Shown here piece by piece: positions 1-10,364 of a stretch of 64,000 bases of DNA; within the stretch, counting starts at the first letter, position 1, and each line of letters opens with the position of its first letter. The notes beneath the pieces were generated by a model that saw nothing but the letters and a program-made list of their open reading frames with translations, was not told the DNA's origin and made no database searches. A program made the translations under genes and the position numbers. The stretch is taken from positions 46,349,129 to 46,413,128 of the forward strand of contig NC_087066.1 in the NCBI RefSeq assembly GCF_963678635.1. Reading direction: 5' to 3'. This DNA is from Symsagittifera roscoffensis. Its lineage: Eukaryota; Xenacoelomorpha; Acoela; Convolutidae.

Positions 1-542
1 AAAAAATTCAGAAGGTATATTAGCATAGACATAGGCGCAGGGGCAGATTTAAGGGGGGGACAATTCTTTTTCAGAGATTCGACCCCTGCCGACCCAAAGG
101 GTCCCCCTTTTTCTCAGAGATTCGACCCCTGCCGATCCAAATTTTTGAAAATCCGCCCCCGCCCCCCTCGAGAAAATCCTAGATCCGCCCCTGCATAGGC
201 GTCACGCTTGCATGAAATTTGAACTTATCACTGGATCAGTTTTTGGCATATTTTAAAGGGTATGCCCCACGAGTTTTTTTTTGTAAGTTTAATTAACAAA
301 AAATATATTGATGTTTTTTTATATAAATTTAGAAGCACCAGTAGGAGAAGACGGGTGCTGACCGACCCCACTGTTTAATACAGGTTTCAAAATTTTTCTT
401 TTAGTCCTACCTTTGGTTTTATTCCACGACATTCATTTTCGGCCGACTAAAATTAAAACTTTCTAAAGAAGCGTTTGACATCAATATATAATTAATTTGA
501 AGGGGGAGTGCGCGCCGGACCACCCGAATGTAATTACAAAAG
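1..542 (+). repeat. Long direct repeat, copy 1 (left end outside window)
   Basis: This stretch recurs almost unchanged at 1719-2263. Both copies start AAAAAATTCAGAAGG and end GTAATTACAAAAG. Each contains a small hAT-type MITE and, after it, a segment (about 340-540) resembling the interior of the longer MITEs at 42.2, 51.4 and 56.1 kb: GGCCGACTAAAA, then GCGTTTGACATCAAT, then GGGGGAGTGCGCGCC. The pair flanks 1176 bp, so they could be LTR-like termini or simply a local duplication. The left boundary cannot be seen. Confidence 0.8.
38..193 (+). mobile_element. Small hAT-type MITE with perfect 8-bp target duplication
   Basis: The 156-bp element begins CAGGGGCAGATTTAAGG and ends TAGATCCGCCCCTG, which are imperfect inverted termini. 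It is flanked on both sides by CATAGGCG (30-37 and 194-201), an exact 8-bp duplication as made by hAT transposases. The interior holds two imperfect copies of AGAGATTCGACCCCTGCCGA. It has no coding capacity. The family name is inferred from TIR form and target-site length. Confidence 0.8.
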
Positions 543-832
543 TTTCGGCTCAAGTTTGATAATTTTCGACTGTGTTCGACCGATGAAAGTCTTTTCGACC
601 GAGTTCGACCGAGAAAACATTTCGACTAAGTTCAACCCAATTGATATATATTCTGACCCAAGCTCATCCAAACAGTTCAATTAGACATAAATTTAACATT
701 TATGTTTTTCGCGTAATTTTTTTGTCAATGTCTGACCAGATCAAAAGCATAACAGTTACTGGAATGGGAGCGTGTCGTAGAACACCCCCTGTTTTTGAAG
801 AAACAATTGCACAACGAAACATGTGTAGTTTT
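543..832. other. Non-coding spacer with repeated TTCGAC motifs
   Basis: Between the first direct repeat and the 125-bp tandem repeats, 543-640 contains about six copies of TTCGAC(C/T) at irregular spacing. The rest has no recognisable gene. An 82-codon frame from 641 runs into the tandem repeat and looks fortuitous. Confidence 0.5.
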
Positions 833-1457
833 TCCAAATTTGCAACAAAACTGTTTAACTATCATATGATGTTTCTGAAAAAGTTCTGAAAAAGTTACCA
901 AGTTCTACCGCGGTAGACCCTACAGCTCAAGTTTTTGAGGGGAATATCTTGAAATATTCCAAATTTGCAACAAAACTGTTTAACTATCACATGATGTTTC
1001 TGAAAAAAATCTGAAAAAGTTACCAAGTTCTACCGCGGTAGACCCTACAGCTCAAGTTTTTGAGGGGAATCTCTTGAAATATTCCAAATTTGCAACAAAA
1101 CTGTTTAACTATCATATGATGTTTCTGAAAAAGTTCTGAAAAAGTTACCAAGTTCTACCGCGGTAGACCCTACAGCTCAAGTTTTTGAGGGGAATCTCTT
1201 GAAATATTCCAAATTTGCAACAAAACTGTTTAACTATCATATGATGTTTCTGAAAAAGTTCTGAAAAAGTTACCAAGTTCTACCGCGGTAGACCCTACAG
1301 CTCAAGTTTTTGAGGGGAATCTCTTGAAATATTCCAAATTTGCAACAAAACTGTTTAACTATCATATGATGTTTCTGAAAAAGTTCTGAAAAAGTTACCA
1401 AGTTCTACCGCGGTAGACCCTACAGCTCAAGTTTTTGAGGGGAATCTCTTGAAATAT
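833..1457 (+). repeat. 125-bp tandem repeat, five copies
   Basis: Five units start with TCCAAATTTGCAACAAAAC at 833, 958, 1083, 1208 and 1333, giving an exact 125-bp period with only scattered substitutions. Each unit carries the 10-bp perfect palindrome TACCGCGGTA, which is striking in such AT-rich DNA. The near identity suggests recent expansion. The array lies between the two 543-bp direct repeats. Confidence 0.95.
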
Positions 1458-1718
1458 ATGGTTGCGCGTTGCGGTGAACATTTATCCTCCAGTGACTTTT
1501 GCGAAACACATCACTCAAAAGTCGAAGTTTATCTTTGAGCCGAAATGTTTTTTGTCATGTTCTCATGAAAAATCATAAATATAAATAAAAAATTTTCCTT
1601 ATTTTTCAAATTTTTATTTTGAATTTGAGCTTTTATTCGACTTAATGTTTCGATTTCCTATATATTCAATTTTTACTCAAATATTTTCCCCTATTTTTGG
1701 CAAATCTAAAGGGTGTTG
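1458..1718. other. AT-rich non-coding spacer
   Basis: Unique AT-rich sequence between the tandem array and the second direct repeat. I see no gene, RNA or element terminus. Confidence 0.5.
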
Positions 1719-2263
1719 AAAAAATTCAGAAGGTATATTAGCATAGACATAGGCGCAGGGGCAGATTTAAGGGGGGGGGGACAATTCTTTCTCAGAGACT
1801 CGACCCCTGCCGACCCAAAGGGTCCCCCTTTTTCTCAGAGATTCGACCCCTGCCGATCCAAATTTTTGAAAATCCGCCCCCGCCCCCCTCGAGAAAATCC
1901 TAGATCCGCCCCTGCATAGGCGTCACGCTTGCATGAAATTTGAACTTATCACTGGATCAGTTTTTGGCATATTTTAAAGGGTATGCCCCACGAGTTTTTT
2001 TTTGTAAGTTTAATTAACAAAAAATATATTGATGTTTTTTTATATAAATTTAGAAGCACCAGTAGGAGAAGACGGGTGCTGACCGACCCCACTGTTTAAT
2101 TCAGGTTTCAAAATTTTTCTTTTAGTCCTACCTTTGGTTTTATTCCACGACATTCATTTTGGGCCGACTAAAATTAAAACTTTCTAAAGATGCGTTTGAC
2201 ATCAATATATAATAAATTTGAAGGGGGAGTGCGCGCCGGACCACCCGAATGTAATTACAAAAG
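1719..2263 (+). repeat. Long direct repeat, copy 2
   Basis: About 97-99% identical by eye to 1-542, including the embedded MITE and that MITE's target duplication. The MITE was therefore already in place before the block was duplicated. Differences include extra G residues in the MITE's G-run and a few point changes. Confidence 0.85.
1756..1914 (+). mobile_element. Small hAT-type MITE inside direct repeat copy 2
   Basis: Counterpart of the MITE at 38-193, here 159 bp because the G-run is longer. It is flanked by the same CATAGGCG at 1748-1755 and 1915-1922. It is not an independent insertion; it was copied with the surrounding repeat. Confidence 0.8.
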
Positions 2264-3443
2264 CATGTTAGAAAATAACGCATTTCTATTATTTTATACA
2301 AAAAATTTTATACACAATATAATTACGTTTTAATGAAAGCGTAAAACAAATGTTATTTTAAATTGCCCAATACTTCTTAAGAGCGCATTTTAATTACAAG
2401 TTTGTGGTCAAAATGGTCCCGGGAGGTCTATCCTACAAAAATGCCAATCCTATTGTTTTAGAATTATAGGAGAATCCCCTTTTTCCTAAATTGTCTCACA
2501 AATTTCGAAGTTAGTTTATAATAGTTCAGTCAATTACAAAAAAAAGACTTCGAACAAAAATTTAGAGGTTGCAGAAACGTTCTTTAACTAGTCTGACAAC
2601 CTTTGAAATTGTAAACAGTTTTTAAAAAACAAAAAGATGAAAAATGATTGTTCACGAAAAAAAACAAATTAAAAAAAAGGTTTCGACAAAATTTTTGTTG
2701 AGTTTCCATAGCCCAATTATGATTTAAACTTTCAATAACAATTTTTTTCGGTCTCATTTTTGTAAAAAGTTTTTCTTTGAGCTTAAGCCTCTTGGATGTT
2801 ATTTTTTCAGTTACTTTTGGTAAAACTGTGAATTCGCTTCTCTTAATTGAAAACAGTTGTATATAAATGTTGAACTGAAGTACTGTTTGGTCCAGATGTT
2901 AAGGTTATATTCACAAGAATTCTCGCCAATCACAGAAACAAACGGAAGCAAAAACTGATTCGTATAATCACTCAAATTCCATCTACCGAGCTAGAACTAT
3001 AATTTCATAATATTAGAAAAAAAAAGAAAAAAACGTTTGGAGAAAACGAGACAAAATTTTTGCGACTTGTTTGGAGCCAAAAACTGGAAGAAATTGAAAG
3101 ATTCAAGAAAGAAAGTTTTAATGATAGCTACTTTTAGCCAACCCGAGCTGGTTTGCGTTTTTTGTAATATTTTTGGTTTTACCTTCGGCTTATAATACAG
3201 CAAGTTAATGGATCCCAATGCTTAAAACAAAACAATTCAAGCAGTTTAAATTAAGTGAAATACCTAAACTAAAAAAGGTTGAAAAATTTCAAGCCCTCTT
3301 AATAAATTCCTGCGCACGTGACTGTCATATTGAAACCTGCCTGAAGACCTAATGGAATTTGAATGCTTTTTTATTACATTAGGTATCATTTTTTGCATGG
3401 TAACTCACAAGCGAACAACTCACAAGCGAAATAGCTCACAAGC
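2264..3443. other. AT-rich intergenic DNA without recognised gene
   Basis: Low-complexity A/T-rich sequence with no reading frame that resembles a protein. At the right end three spaced copies of CTCACAAGCGAA (about 3408-3447) lead directly into the first retrotransposon unit. Confidence 0.5.
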
Positions 3444-5761
3444 GAAATATCCGACCAAATAAGATCAAGCTATTAAGAGCTGAAAGAAAATAAAACAAAT
3501 TTTCCTTCAAAAAAAATTAAAAACAAAAAAATTTGATTTTGAATTTGAAAAATGCCTCGGCATTTGAAATTTAAAAATGACTCTTAGAATTATCTGATCA
3601 AGTAAGATCAAGCTATTAAGAGCTGAAAGAAAATAAAACAAATTTTCCTTCAAAAAAAATTAAAAACAAAAAAATTTGATTGCATTTTTCTTTGATAATT
3701 ATTTATGGGTATGCGTTCAAACTCATATGGAATGCTTCTAGTGAATCATTGTGGGCAGATAGCTTCTTTCATTATGAAACAATTACATACTGTGTTCGGG
3801 TTTTGCATAGAAACATGAAGAAACGTGCTCATTAACTGTTCAAATAATGTCGAAATGTGTTTTCATACTTTCAGCATTTGCTAAAAATGTTCATTGTGTG
3901 TTCAAATCCTTAGAAAATTTTAGATTTGATCAACCAAAACTGGATTTCGCAAAGTAGTTTAAATTTTGAAAATTATGGTAATCAAAATTGAAAGGGAGGA
4001 CTGCACCCCCATTGTTAGCTCCCTACTGCATCTGGAATTCACCTAATACTCAATACTAAAATATTGAGTACAGGGTGCAGTACAGAGATGATGGAACAAA
4101 GGTCGTGTAAAAAAATTGGCCAAACGTGTTTCGCATACTTACTCTGGGAATTCACCCGGGAGACACAAATCGAGTGAATCAGGTGAAACCCGTGAATCAG
4201 GTGAGCGGCTTACAACACTGGACAAAACAGCCAGCCACACAGTAATGAAGAGAAGAGAACAAGTCGCATAATTCGCACCTTTTGAAGCCATGTTTTTGGA
4301 TCCGAGCGAGGTACACAACAACTGATATGGGTGAAAAGACAATTTCACTCCAGTGAAAAATCAGTTAAAAGTTTATGTTTCGACCTGTTTCGACTCGATG
4401 CTTCGAATTGAAGTTCGATTGCACGCCTTGCGCGTCTATAGATTTTTGGTCGAATTATGTATGGCACTTGGTTCGACCATTATGGTCGAAACACATTATG
4501 AAAAAACCTCAAATGGGGAATGCGTAGTTAAAAAAGATTTAGAAATGCATAAAATGGCATTTAAAGGAATTACAAAATTAAAAGAATTGTGTTAAGGCAT
4601 GATCGTTTAAATTTTTTTTCAGCAAGTTTTTTAACTGTCTTTTCTTCCAGTTGTCGTGCGTAAATGTTTAAGTATCTGTAGATTAAGAATGCAAAGTTTC
4701 TGCTTTTGAGTGGGTTGAATTTTTTGTTTTAAGAGCTCGGCGTAACTGATTGATGGATGATAATTTATGAATTGTAATTGCTCAAGAGAAAAATTAGCTT
4801 AATCAGTGTATATTGCAATTGCGCAATCAGTCACTGACTAGGGGCACATCATGTCCGGTGCTTTAAGGTGGGTATTAGGGCTGATTTAATTACTGAAACT
4901 AACCCTGCTATTTGAAAACTAAATTTAATGCCGTCTTAGGAGGGTCTTTTTGATTATACCCAATTTGCGCACTTACCGTTGACATTTCATCACGCCACAG
5001 AGACCAAATTAGCAGGCTAGCGTGGGCTTGCTGCGGTTATTTTGCATATTCAAGGCCATTTGTAGCAACATAGATTTAAGAGTTTCCACATCAACAATTA
5101 AAAACCTCATTTGGTTTTTCATTTGAAATTCTAAAACCTAAACAAGGAGAGATTCAAAATTGGAAACTGCTTTTAGGAGGCTATAGGTTTTTCTCGAGAG
5201 GGACGTTAAGCGAAAAAATAAAAATTTTGGCAATCGCTAAAACTTATCCATAAACGATTAAACTCAGGTCAATTAAAAAGATGGTAATTATCACAGTTTT
5301 CAATGTGGCTGCAGAACAGAAAATCACAGTAGAAGCTTTCAAAGAACTGTTGACGTAAGAATTGAGACGTAAAGTTTTGAAGTTTTTGTAGTGTTCTCCA
5401 AAAAACGACATATATTGCAAAATTTATAACAAACTCAAACTAAGGCAAAAACTGTGACAACGAAGAATGGTATAAGGGAATGTTTGAAAATGCAAAAAAG
5501 CTGAAGTTTGTTTTGCGAAGATAGGAAGATCAAAAGAGAAGTATATCGTGTCATAGTGATTAAATTGTTCAAGGTCCATTTCAGTTCAATTCTTCGATGC
5601 AATCAATCAATCAGTCAAATTCTGGTGCTAACTGTTACTTAACCTACGGACTTGTCTGTCACCTTTTTTTGACCTCTAGTTCATTGTCTCCGATTAACTT
5701 TATGCATTGCAACCCTAACTTTATCTATCTGAAATTTACCTCTCATTAACTTTTTCGTGAC
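3444..5761 (+). other. Non-coding leader or LTR-like region of unit A
   Basis: About 2.3 kb upstream of the gag start, conserved at 10642-12970 and 15305-17477. It has no protein resemblance. Because units abut with one such block between successive internal regions, it could contain the LTR, but I could not place TG...CA boundaries or a primer-binding site. A 69-codon minus-strand frame (4139-4348) is conserved in B only and is probably incidental. Confidence 0.5.
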
Positions 5762-6860
5762 ATGGATCAGGCAACAGGTCAAAGTGGAGGGAAACCCACT
5801 AAAAACAACGTCATTCTGGCCTCCTAAGCTGGCAGAACCGTCAATGCTATGGGAATTTTGATTTAAACGTTTTCAATGTGGGAAGGGGGCCAAAATGGGA
5901 TTAACTCAAAAAACTTCTTTTATGCGAGTAAGTTAACCAAAGCGCAAGTTGCCGAATTACAAGCGGATGTAAACGGAAAAAATTGACTGGAGGTGGAACA
6001 GATCTTGATATCGAACTTATACTTGTGCCTGGGGAAAAGACAGGACAAACTCCACAGGCGTAGATCACATCTGGACGTAGGGGCGACCCGTTATTCAAGA
6101 GTCATCGACTCTATTGAAAAGGTGTTAAAGGAAGAGAGGAACAAAACCTACGAGAAGTTCCAAGTGCGAGCAAGAAATTAACACGTCGGGGAGCCGTTGG
6201 AACAATTCCATTCGATCTTAAGTGGATTGGCGACACGATGCAATTTTGGGACTTAGAGACAACAATCTTCAAGGGCGTTTTCATTGTGAGCATAAAAAAC
6301 CAAGGAGCTCAAAATGAATTATACAGATCAACGAAAACACCCGAGGAGGTGTATCGTATGCCGATATCCTACGGGTGGGGAGACAAGTACGCAAAAACGT
6401 ATGTATTGACAACCGGAAGAGCAACGTCGAGCAACGCAAACGGTGGATTGTTCCAGATCAAAATGGAACCAGTGAGAGCAATCCGAGGCGTTTACCGGCA
6501 AACAGGCAACGCGAATGAGGATCGTACCGAGGGTGGCCAGAATTCTGATGAAAAATGCAACAAAAAAGAAAAGGTGCTACAACTGCGACTAGCCTGGTTT
6601 CACACCAGAGCATATGACGAGATGTCCAGAAAGAAGCGGAACTTGAAACTTCTGTCGGTAAACAGGACACTATGAAAATTTTAGAAGAAAACGTGAAAAT
6701 CGAGGGCGCTCGGCAGTAGGACAAAGCCAAGGGGAGGAAGAACAATTTATGAGCGAACCCGGGGTATCGAGGATATTCATTCACAGTATGAAGGCTTGGT
6801 CGGCTGTGTCAATATGCCTGAGGAGAGACATGACTCATGGGACTCGGATGATTCGTTAGA
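5762..6860 (+). pseudogene. gag remnant, unit A
   Basis: Gag would form the particle core of the retroelement. The frame opens with ATG at 5762 (MDQATGQ...) and hits TAA at 5825. Homologous sequence resumes and reads through about 5960-6178, stops at TAA 6179, shifts frame near 6250 and continues to about 6675. The TAA codons and the frameshift are also present in unit C, so they predate the duplication. Unit A additionally has an extra A near 6035 (GGGGAAAAG against GGGGAAAG in C). Assignment to gag rests on position and on the C-copy protein; I see no zinc knuckle. Confidence 0.6.
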
Positions 6861-6976
6861 TTAGGTTGTCATTGCCATTCATTCAAGAAAAGAAACTGAA
6901 CTAAAACTAGCAGGCGCAAGAATACCAAAAAAAATCTCAGGGAAAAACAAGCATTTCTATATTTAATATCGGTGAA

Positions 6977-7225
6977 TTGAAAAGGACCCTGGGCAACGCA
7001 GGAGTGAACATAAGCGAGTTGCAACCAGACGGCAACGAATTCCGGGATAATGGTAACAACCCCCTGCATCTACTTGGGACGATGTCAGTACGGCTGGAAA
7101 CAAATGGAGGGGTTGTCGAGGCCAAGATCAATGTGATACGAGGAAATAGACCGTCTATTTTTGGGAGGGACCTGATGCAAGCTTCGGTTTGTAGGTGTTC
7201 CAGAAAGCACCGGAGGAGATTATGA
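6977..7225 (+). pseudogene. Aspartic protease remnant, unit A
   Basis: The frame shows the C-terminal half of a retropepsin-like fold: a strand ending LLGTMSVRLETNGG, then RPSIFGRDLM, which matches the family's hydrophobic-GRD-hydrophobic motif near the C-terminus. The catalytic D-S/T-G segment is not recognisable upstream. It lies between gag and the reverse transcriptase remnant, as expected for a Ty3/Gypsy pol. Confidence 0.5.
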
Positions 7226-7676
7226 TGTCTATCAAGGAGGAGAAATACTATTTTAGCAAGCCATTTAATAAAATTTTATGACGAGTCGGTAAAATAAGAA
7301 ACGACATGGTGCAAGCAGAGTTTTTCGGAGAAAGGTTTCAATAACGCTGCAAGAAAGAGTTGATAAAAAAGCAATATTTTGAAAAAAAAACAATCTGAAA
7401 AACTAGATAAATGTTCCGATTAGTATGCCGTATCACTGATCGTCATTACAGTGAAGAAAAACGTGTAAGTAAAAATAACATTGGAATCAAGGGAACAAAA
7501 AAAGTGCAAAAAAAATACTAAAAGCCAAACATCAAGCAAATAATTGATACGGTAGGGCAAACGATAAGCGAACAAAGCGAGGGACGCATATTTCGCATCA
7601 ATGGACTTAACGTACGTATGCGTACATTATACATTTTCATTGCGTACACAAGCGTACATTATACATTTTCATTGGT

Positions 7677-7994
7677 TTGGTGGCAATTGATGAGGCATAT
7701 GAGTTTAAAACCAGCTTCAACGATTTAATGACGATGCTTGCCGAAATCCAGAGATTAATGATGCAATGCTATCCTAATATCCACAGTCCAACGCATTTAC
7801 TGATGACTATTGTTTGTAGTCAAAGGCAGCATCCTGGTTGTAAATGGGAGCAGATTGAACTCATATCGGTGGTCGAGAAAATTTTGAGAAAATTAGATGA
7901 GGAGAAAATGTCATTAAAGCTTACTAAGTGCAAATTCGCACAACACGAACGCGAAAGGTTTGGTCATAAAACCACATATCGCGTCGTGATATAG
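7677..7994 (+). pseudogene. Reverse transcriptase remnant, unit A
   Basis: The stretch around 7700-7960 aligns by eye with the palm-to-thumb part of Gypsy reverse transcriptase: FNDLMTMLAEIQRLM corresponds to the 'P-A-x-FQ-x-hM' helix, and ILRKLDEEKMSLKLTKCKF to the 'L-x-L-x-x-x-KC-x-F' segment after the catalytic YxDD loop. The YxDD itself is destroyed (frame reads through LLMTIVCSQ). The equivalent in unit C is 19391-19705. Confidence 0.65.
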
Positions 7995-8004
7995 CTTAAA
8001 TCAG

Positions 8005-8651
8005 TTATGGGATCCATACACAACCTACACAAGTATCTTCCAGCATAGACGAATTATCAGCCCCGTTACGATCTTTATTAAACGGGGAAAAAGAAACTAT
8101 ATGGACACTGGAGTGCCAAACAGCGTTCGAGAATCTAAAAGAGCAGGCGGCGAACATAGTCGAACAACGGCATTTTGATACACATCGCGATATCCGGAGA
8201 GTGTGCGACGACAGCCACAATGGACTCGGTACGTTACTCGAGCATTGGGCCCCGACGGTTGAAGGTTAAAATCATTCGCGTCACCTTACCTGAATGATGC
8301 CGAGAAAAAGTACTCAAGGAATCAAATATAAATTTTAGTGGTCCTGTGGGGACCAAGTGTTTCAGAAACTACGTATTAGGAAGTTGTTGTTGCAACAGAC
8401 CCCAAAGCATTGGTCTAACTCTTGAATGAAAACAAAAAGAGAACAAATTTTTTTAGTTCACTTAGTCGGTGGTTAGACCAGACCGTCTTATGCTTTTTGA
8501 TTTTCATGGAGAGCCTAGTCCTGGGGCGAAAATTGGCCTCGCAGATTATCTTTCCAGAAATCCGAGCTCGGAAGCAAAATCAGTTAGCACATTCGATAGC
8601 TTGCTTACTGTGGCTATAATTACTTCAATTCGCGGCGTCCTAGAATTCTAA
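8005..8651 (+). pseudogene. Thumb/RNase H remnant, unit A
   Basis: Fragments in several frames match the connection and RNase H region of Gypsy pol: a 'LLEHWAPDG' piece near 8235, 'LNDAEKKYSRN' near 8290 (the family's EKxYSxxExE helix) and a 'PGAKIGLADYLSRNP' piece near 8525 (the tether end HxxGxxNxxADxLSR). Frames change at least three times, so no enzyme could be made. Confidence 0.6.
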
Positions 8652-9639
8652 GATTTAATTAACTGCAACGGCAAAATTATAACGCTACCAGCACCCAATC
8701 AGAACAAAGTCTGTAAAATTTTGAATAAAAACTGACTGGTAGATGGCAAAAATGCATACGATGGAAAACGTACCAATCACAGTCCAGCGATTTGCTTAAC
8801 CGGAAGATCAAATGACGAAAATGAAAATTTAGTTGGGACAACTATGGGATCTGGAGCGTTCAAACGGAATCTGTTTACATACAGAAATGGGTTGACAACT
8901 GCCAGTAAAATAGTAGAAAATGTATCCCAAAAAAAAAACGGAAGCGCGTGAAAAAATACTGGAAGGTGACCTTGTCATCAATGTGAGCTTGAGCCTGCGT
9001 ACAGTATTTGCAGAAAACAGAATTTTAGAGTGAACAATTTACTCAATCACGTAAATTAATTGCGAGAACAGAAAGAGTGGATTCACGCTTAAAGGACTCC
9101 TTAATCCCTGCCAAGGAACTTAAGTAGAATTGATAATCCTTGACATTTCTAGAAGATGGTTGGGCCACAGTAGCCCACCAGAGCTAGGCTTGAGTTTGAT
9201 TGAATGTGATATTAGTTGGCAATAGCTAGGGCCAAAATCAGGCTGAAATTTCGAACAAAAATGGTTGTGCTTTATCGTTATGGTACGTTTGTTCTTGTAT
9301 TCATAGATTAAGAATTTAACATTTTAAAATCAGTAATAGAAAGAACTATCGGAAAAACAATGAACTTACACAGCTCAAACGGAGCGGAACCTAGGAAAAT
9401 TTCTCGAAAGACATCCGAGCATCAGCAGCGGCGACGAATAGAAGAAAATAACCAGACTTTGAAAGCTATTACTTACAGTAGAAGTCAAAATTACTGAAAG
9501 TAATATTAATAATTCAATTTCCTCGGCGTTCCGGGCGAAACTTATCCGCCGGTCAAGCCCAGTCCTCCGCCTTGTACACTCAAAAATTTCATTTAAAAGA
9601 CAATTGCATGTGAATGGACAAGAAACTGAACAATAGATA
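8652..9639. other. Decayed pol interior of unit A between RNase H and integrase
   Basis: About 1 kb conserved with unit C (20220-21380) but without a frame I can assign. In unit B most of it is deleted; B rejoins at GAATTATCGGAAAAAC (A about 9343). Confidence 0.45.
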
Positions 9640-10364
9640 AACCTTTTAACATCATGGAAAGTCTAAAAAGTATGTACCCGCCTATATATCGCAGCTTAGC
9701 ATTGTTAGCGGAAAACTGTCAAGATTGCACAGTAGCCGGTAGAAATTTGAAAAATATGTGCTCAAAAAGGGACATGGGGAGAATACTTAAGCAAAAAGAA
9801 CCAAGTGGATCAACATACTCAGAAACTTGATGGCGGATCAACTACCTAAATGAACCTAAAAATTTTGTCCTAGTAGCGGTAGACCAGTTCTCAAAATGTT
9901 TATCGCCAATGGTTTGTAGTTCAAAGATTTCCGATAAAACTCGAAAGTTTTAAAACTTACATAAATAAACAACCCCGGAGTACCGCAACAGATCCATATT
10001 GATCGAAAGACAAATTTCAATCCAAAAATGTAAAACGCTTTTGTAATGGGGAAGGAATCGTGGTAGTCCTATCATCGATGCACGATCTTCGAGCAACGGG
10101 TGCGTCAAACAAACAGTTGGCAGTCAGAAGAACTCAGTACTTACTTACGCTCGAGAAGAAAAATTGGAGCCCTTGGAGAAAAAATGGGAAAGGGCCATCG
10201 GAGCTCTAAGATTGTCAAAAAACGCCACCCTAAAATTAACAACATTTGAAGCTCACCAAAGTCGGGAGGCAAATACGGTGCTCAGAAATCAGGTTATCGG
10301 CCATCCAGGTTTTTGGTTAAAAACCATTTCATATGGTGATAATTCAAATGTTGTGGTCTTTTGA
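9640..10364 (+). pseudogene. Integrase remnant, unit A
   Basis: Fragments in different frames match the Gypsy integrase: a CQDCTVAGRN zinc-finger piece near 9720, 'VLVAVDQFSKC' catalytic-core words near 9865, 'GVPQQIHIDR' around the second acidic residue near 9980, and the post-catalytic helix LEKKWERAIGALRLSKNATL at 10164 onward. Stops and shifts separate them. Unit A lacks the second copy of this segment found in B and C. Confidence 0.65.

Noticed and set aside
833-1457. CRISPR-like array
   Set aside because: Units are contiguous 125-bp tandem repeats without unique spacers, in a eukaryotic context.
4139-4348. 69-codon minus-strand frame that recurs at 11333-11542
   Set aside because: It lies in the non-coding part of duplicated units; conservation follows from the duplication, and unit C does not keep it open.
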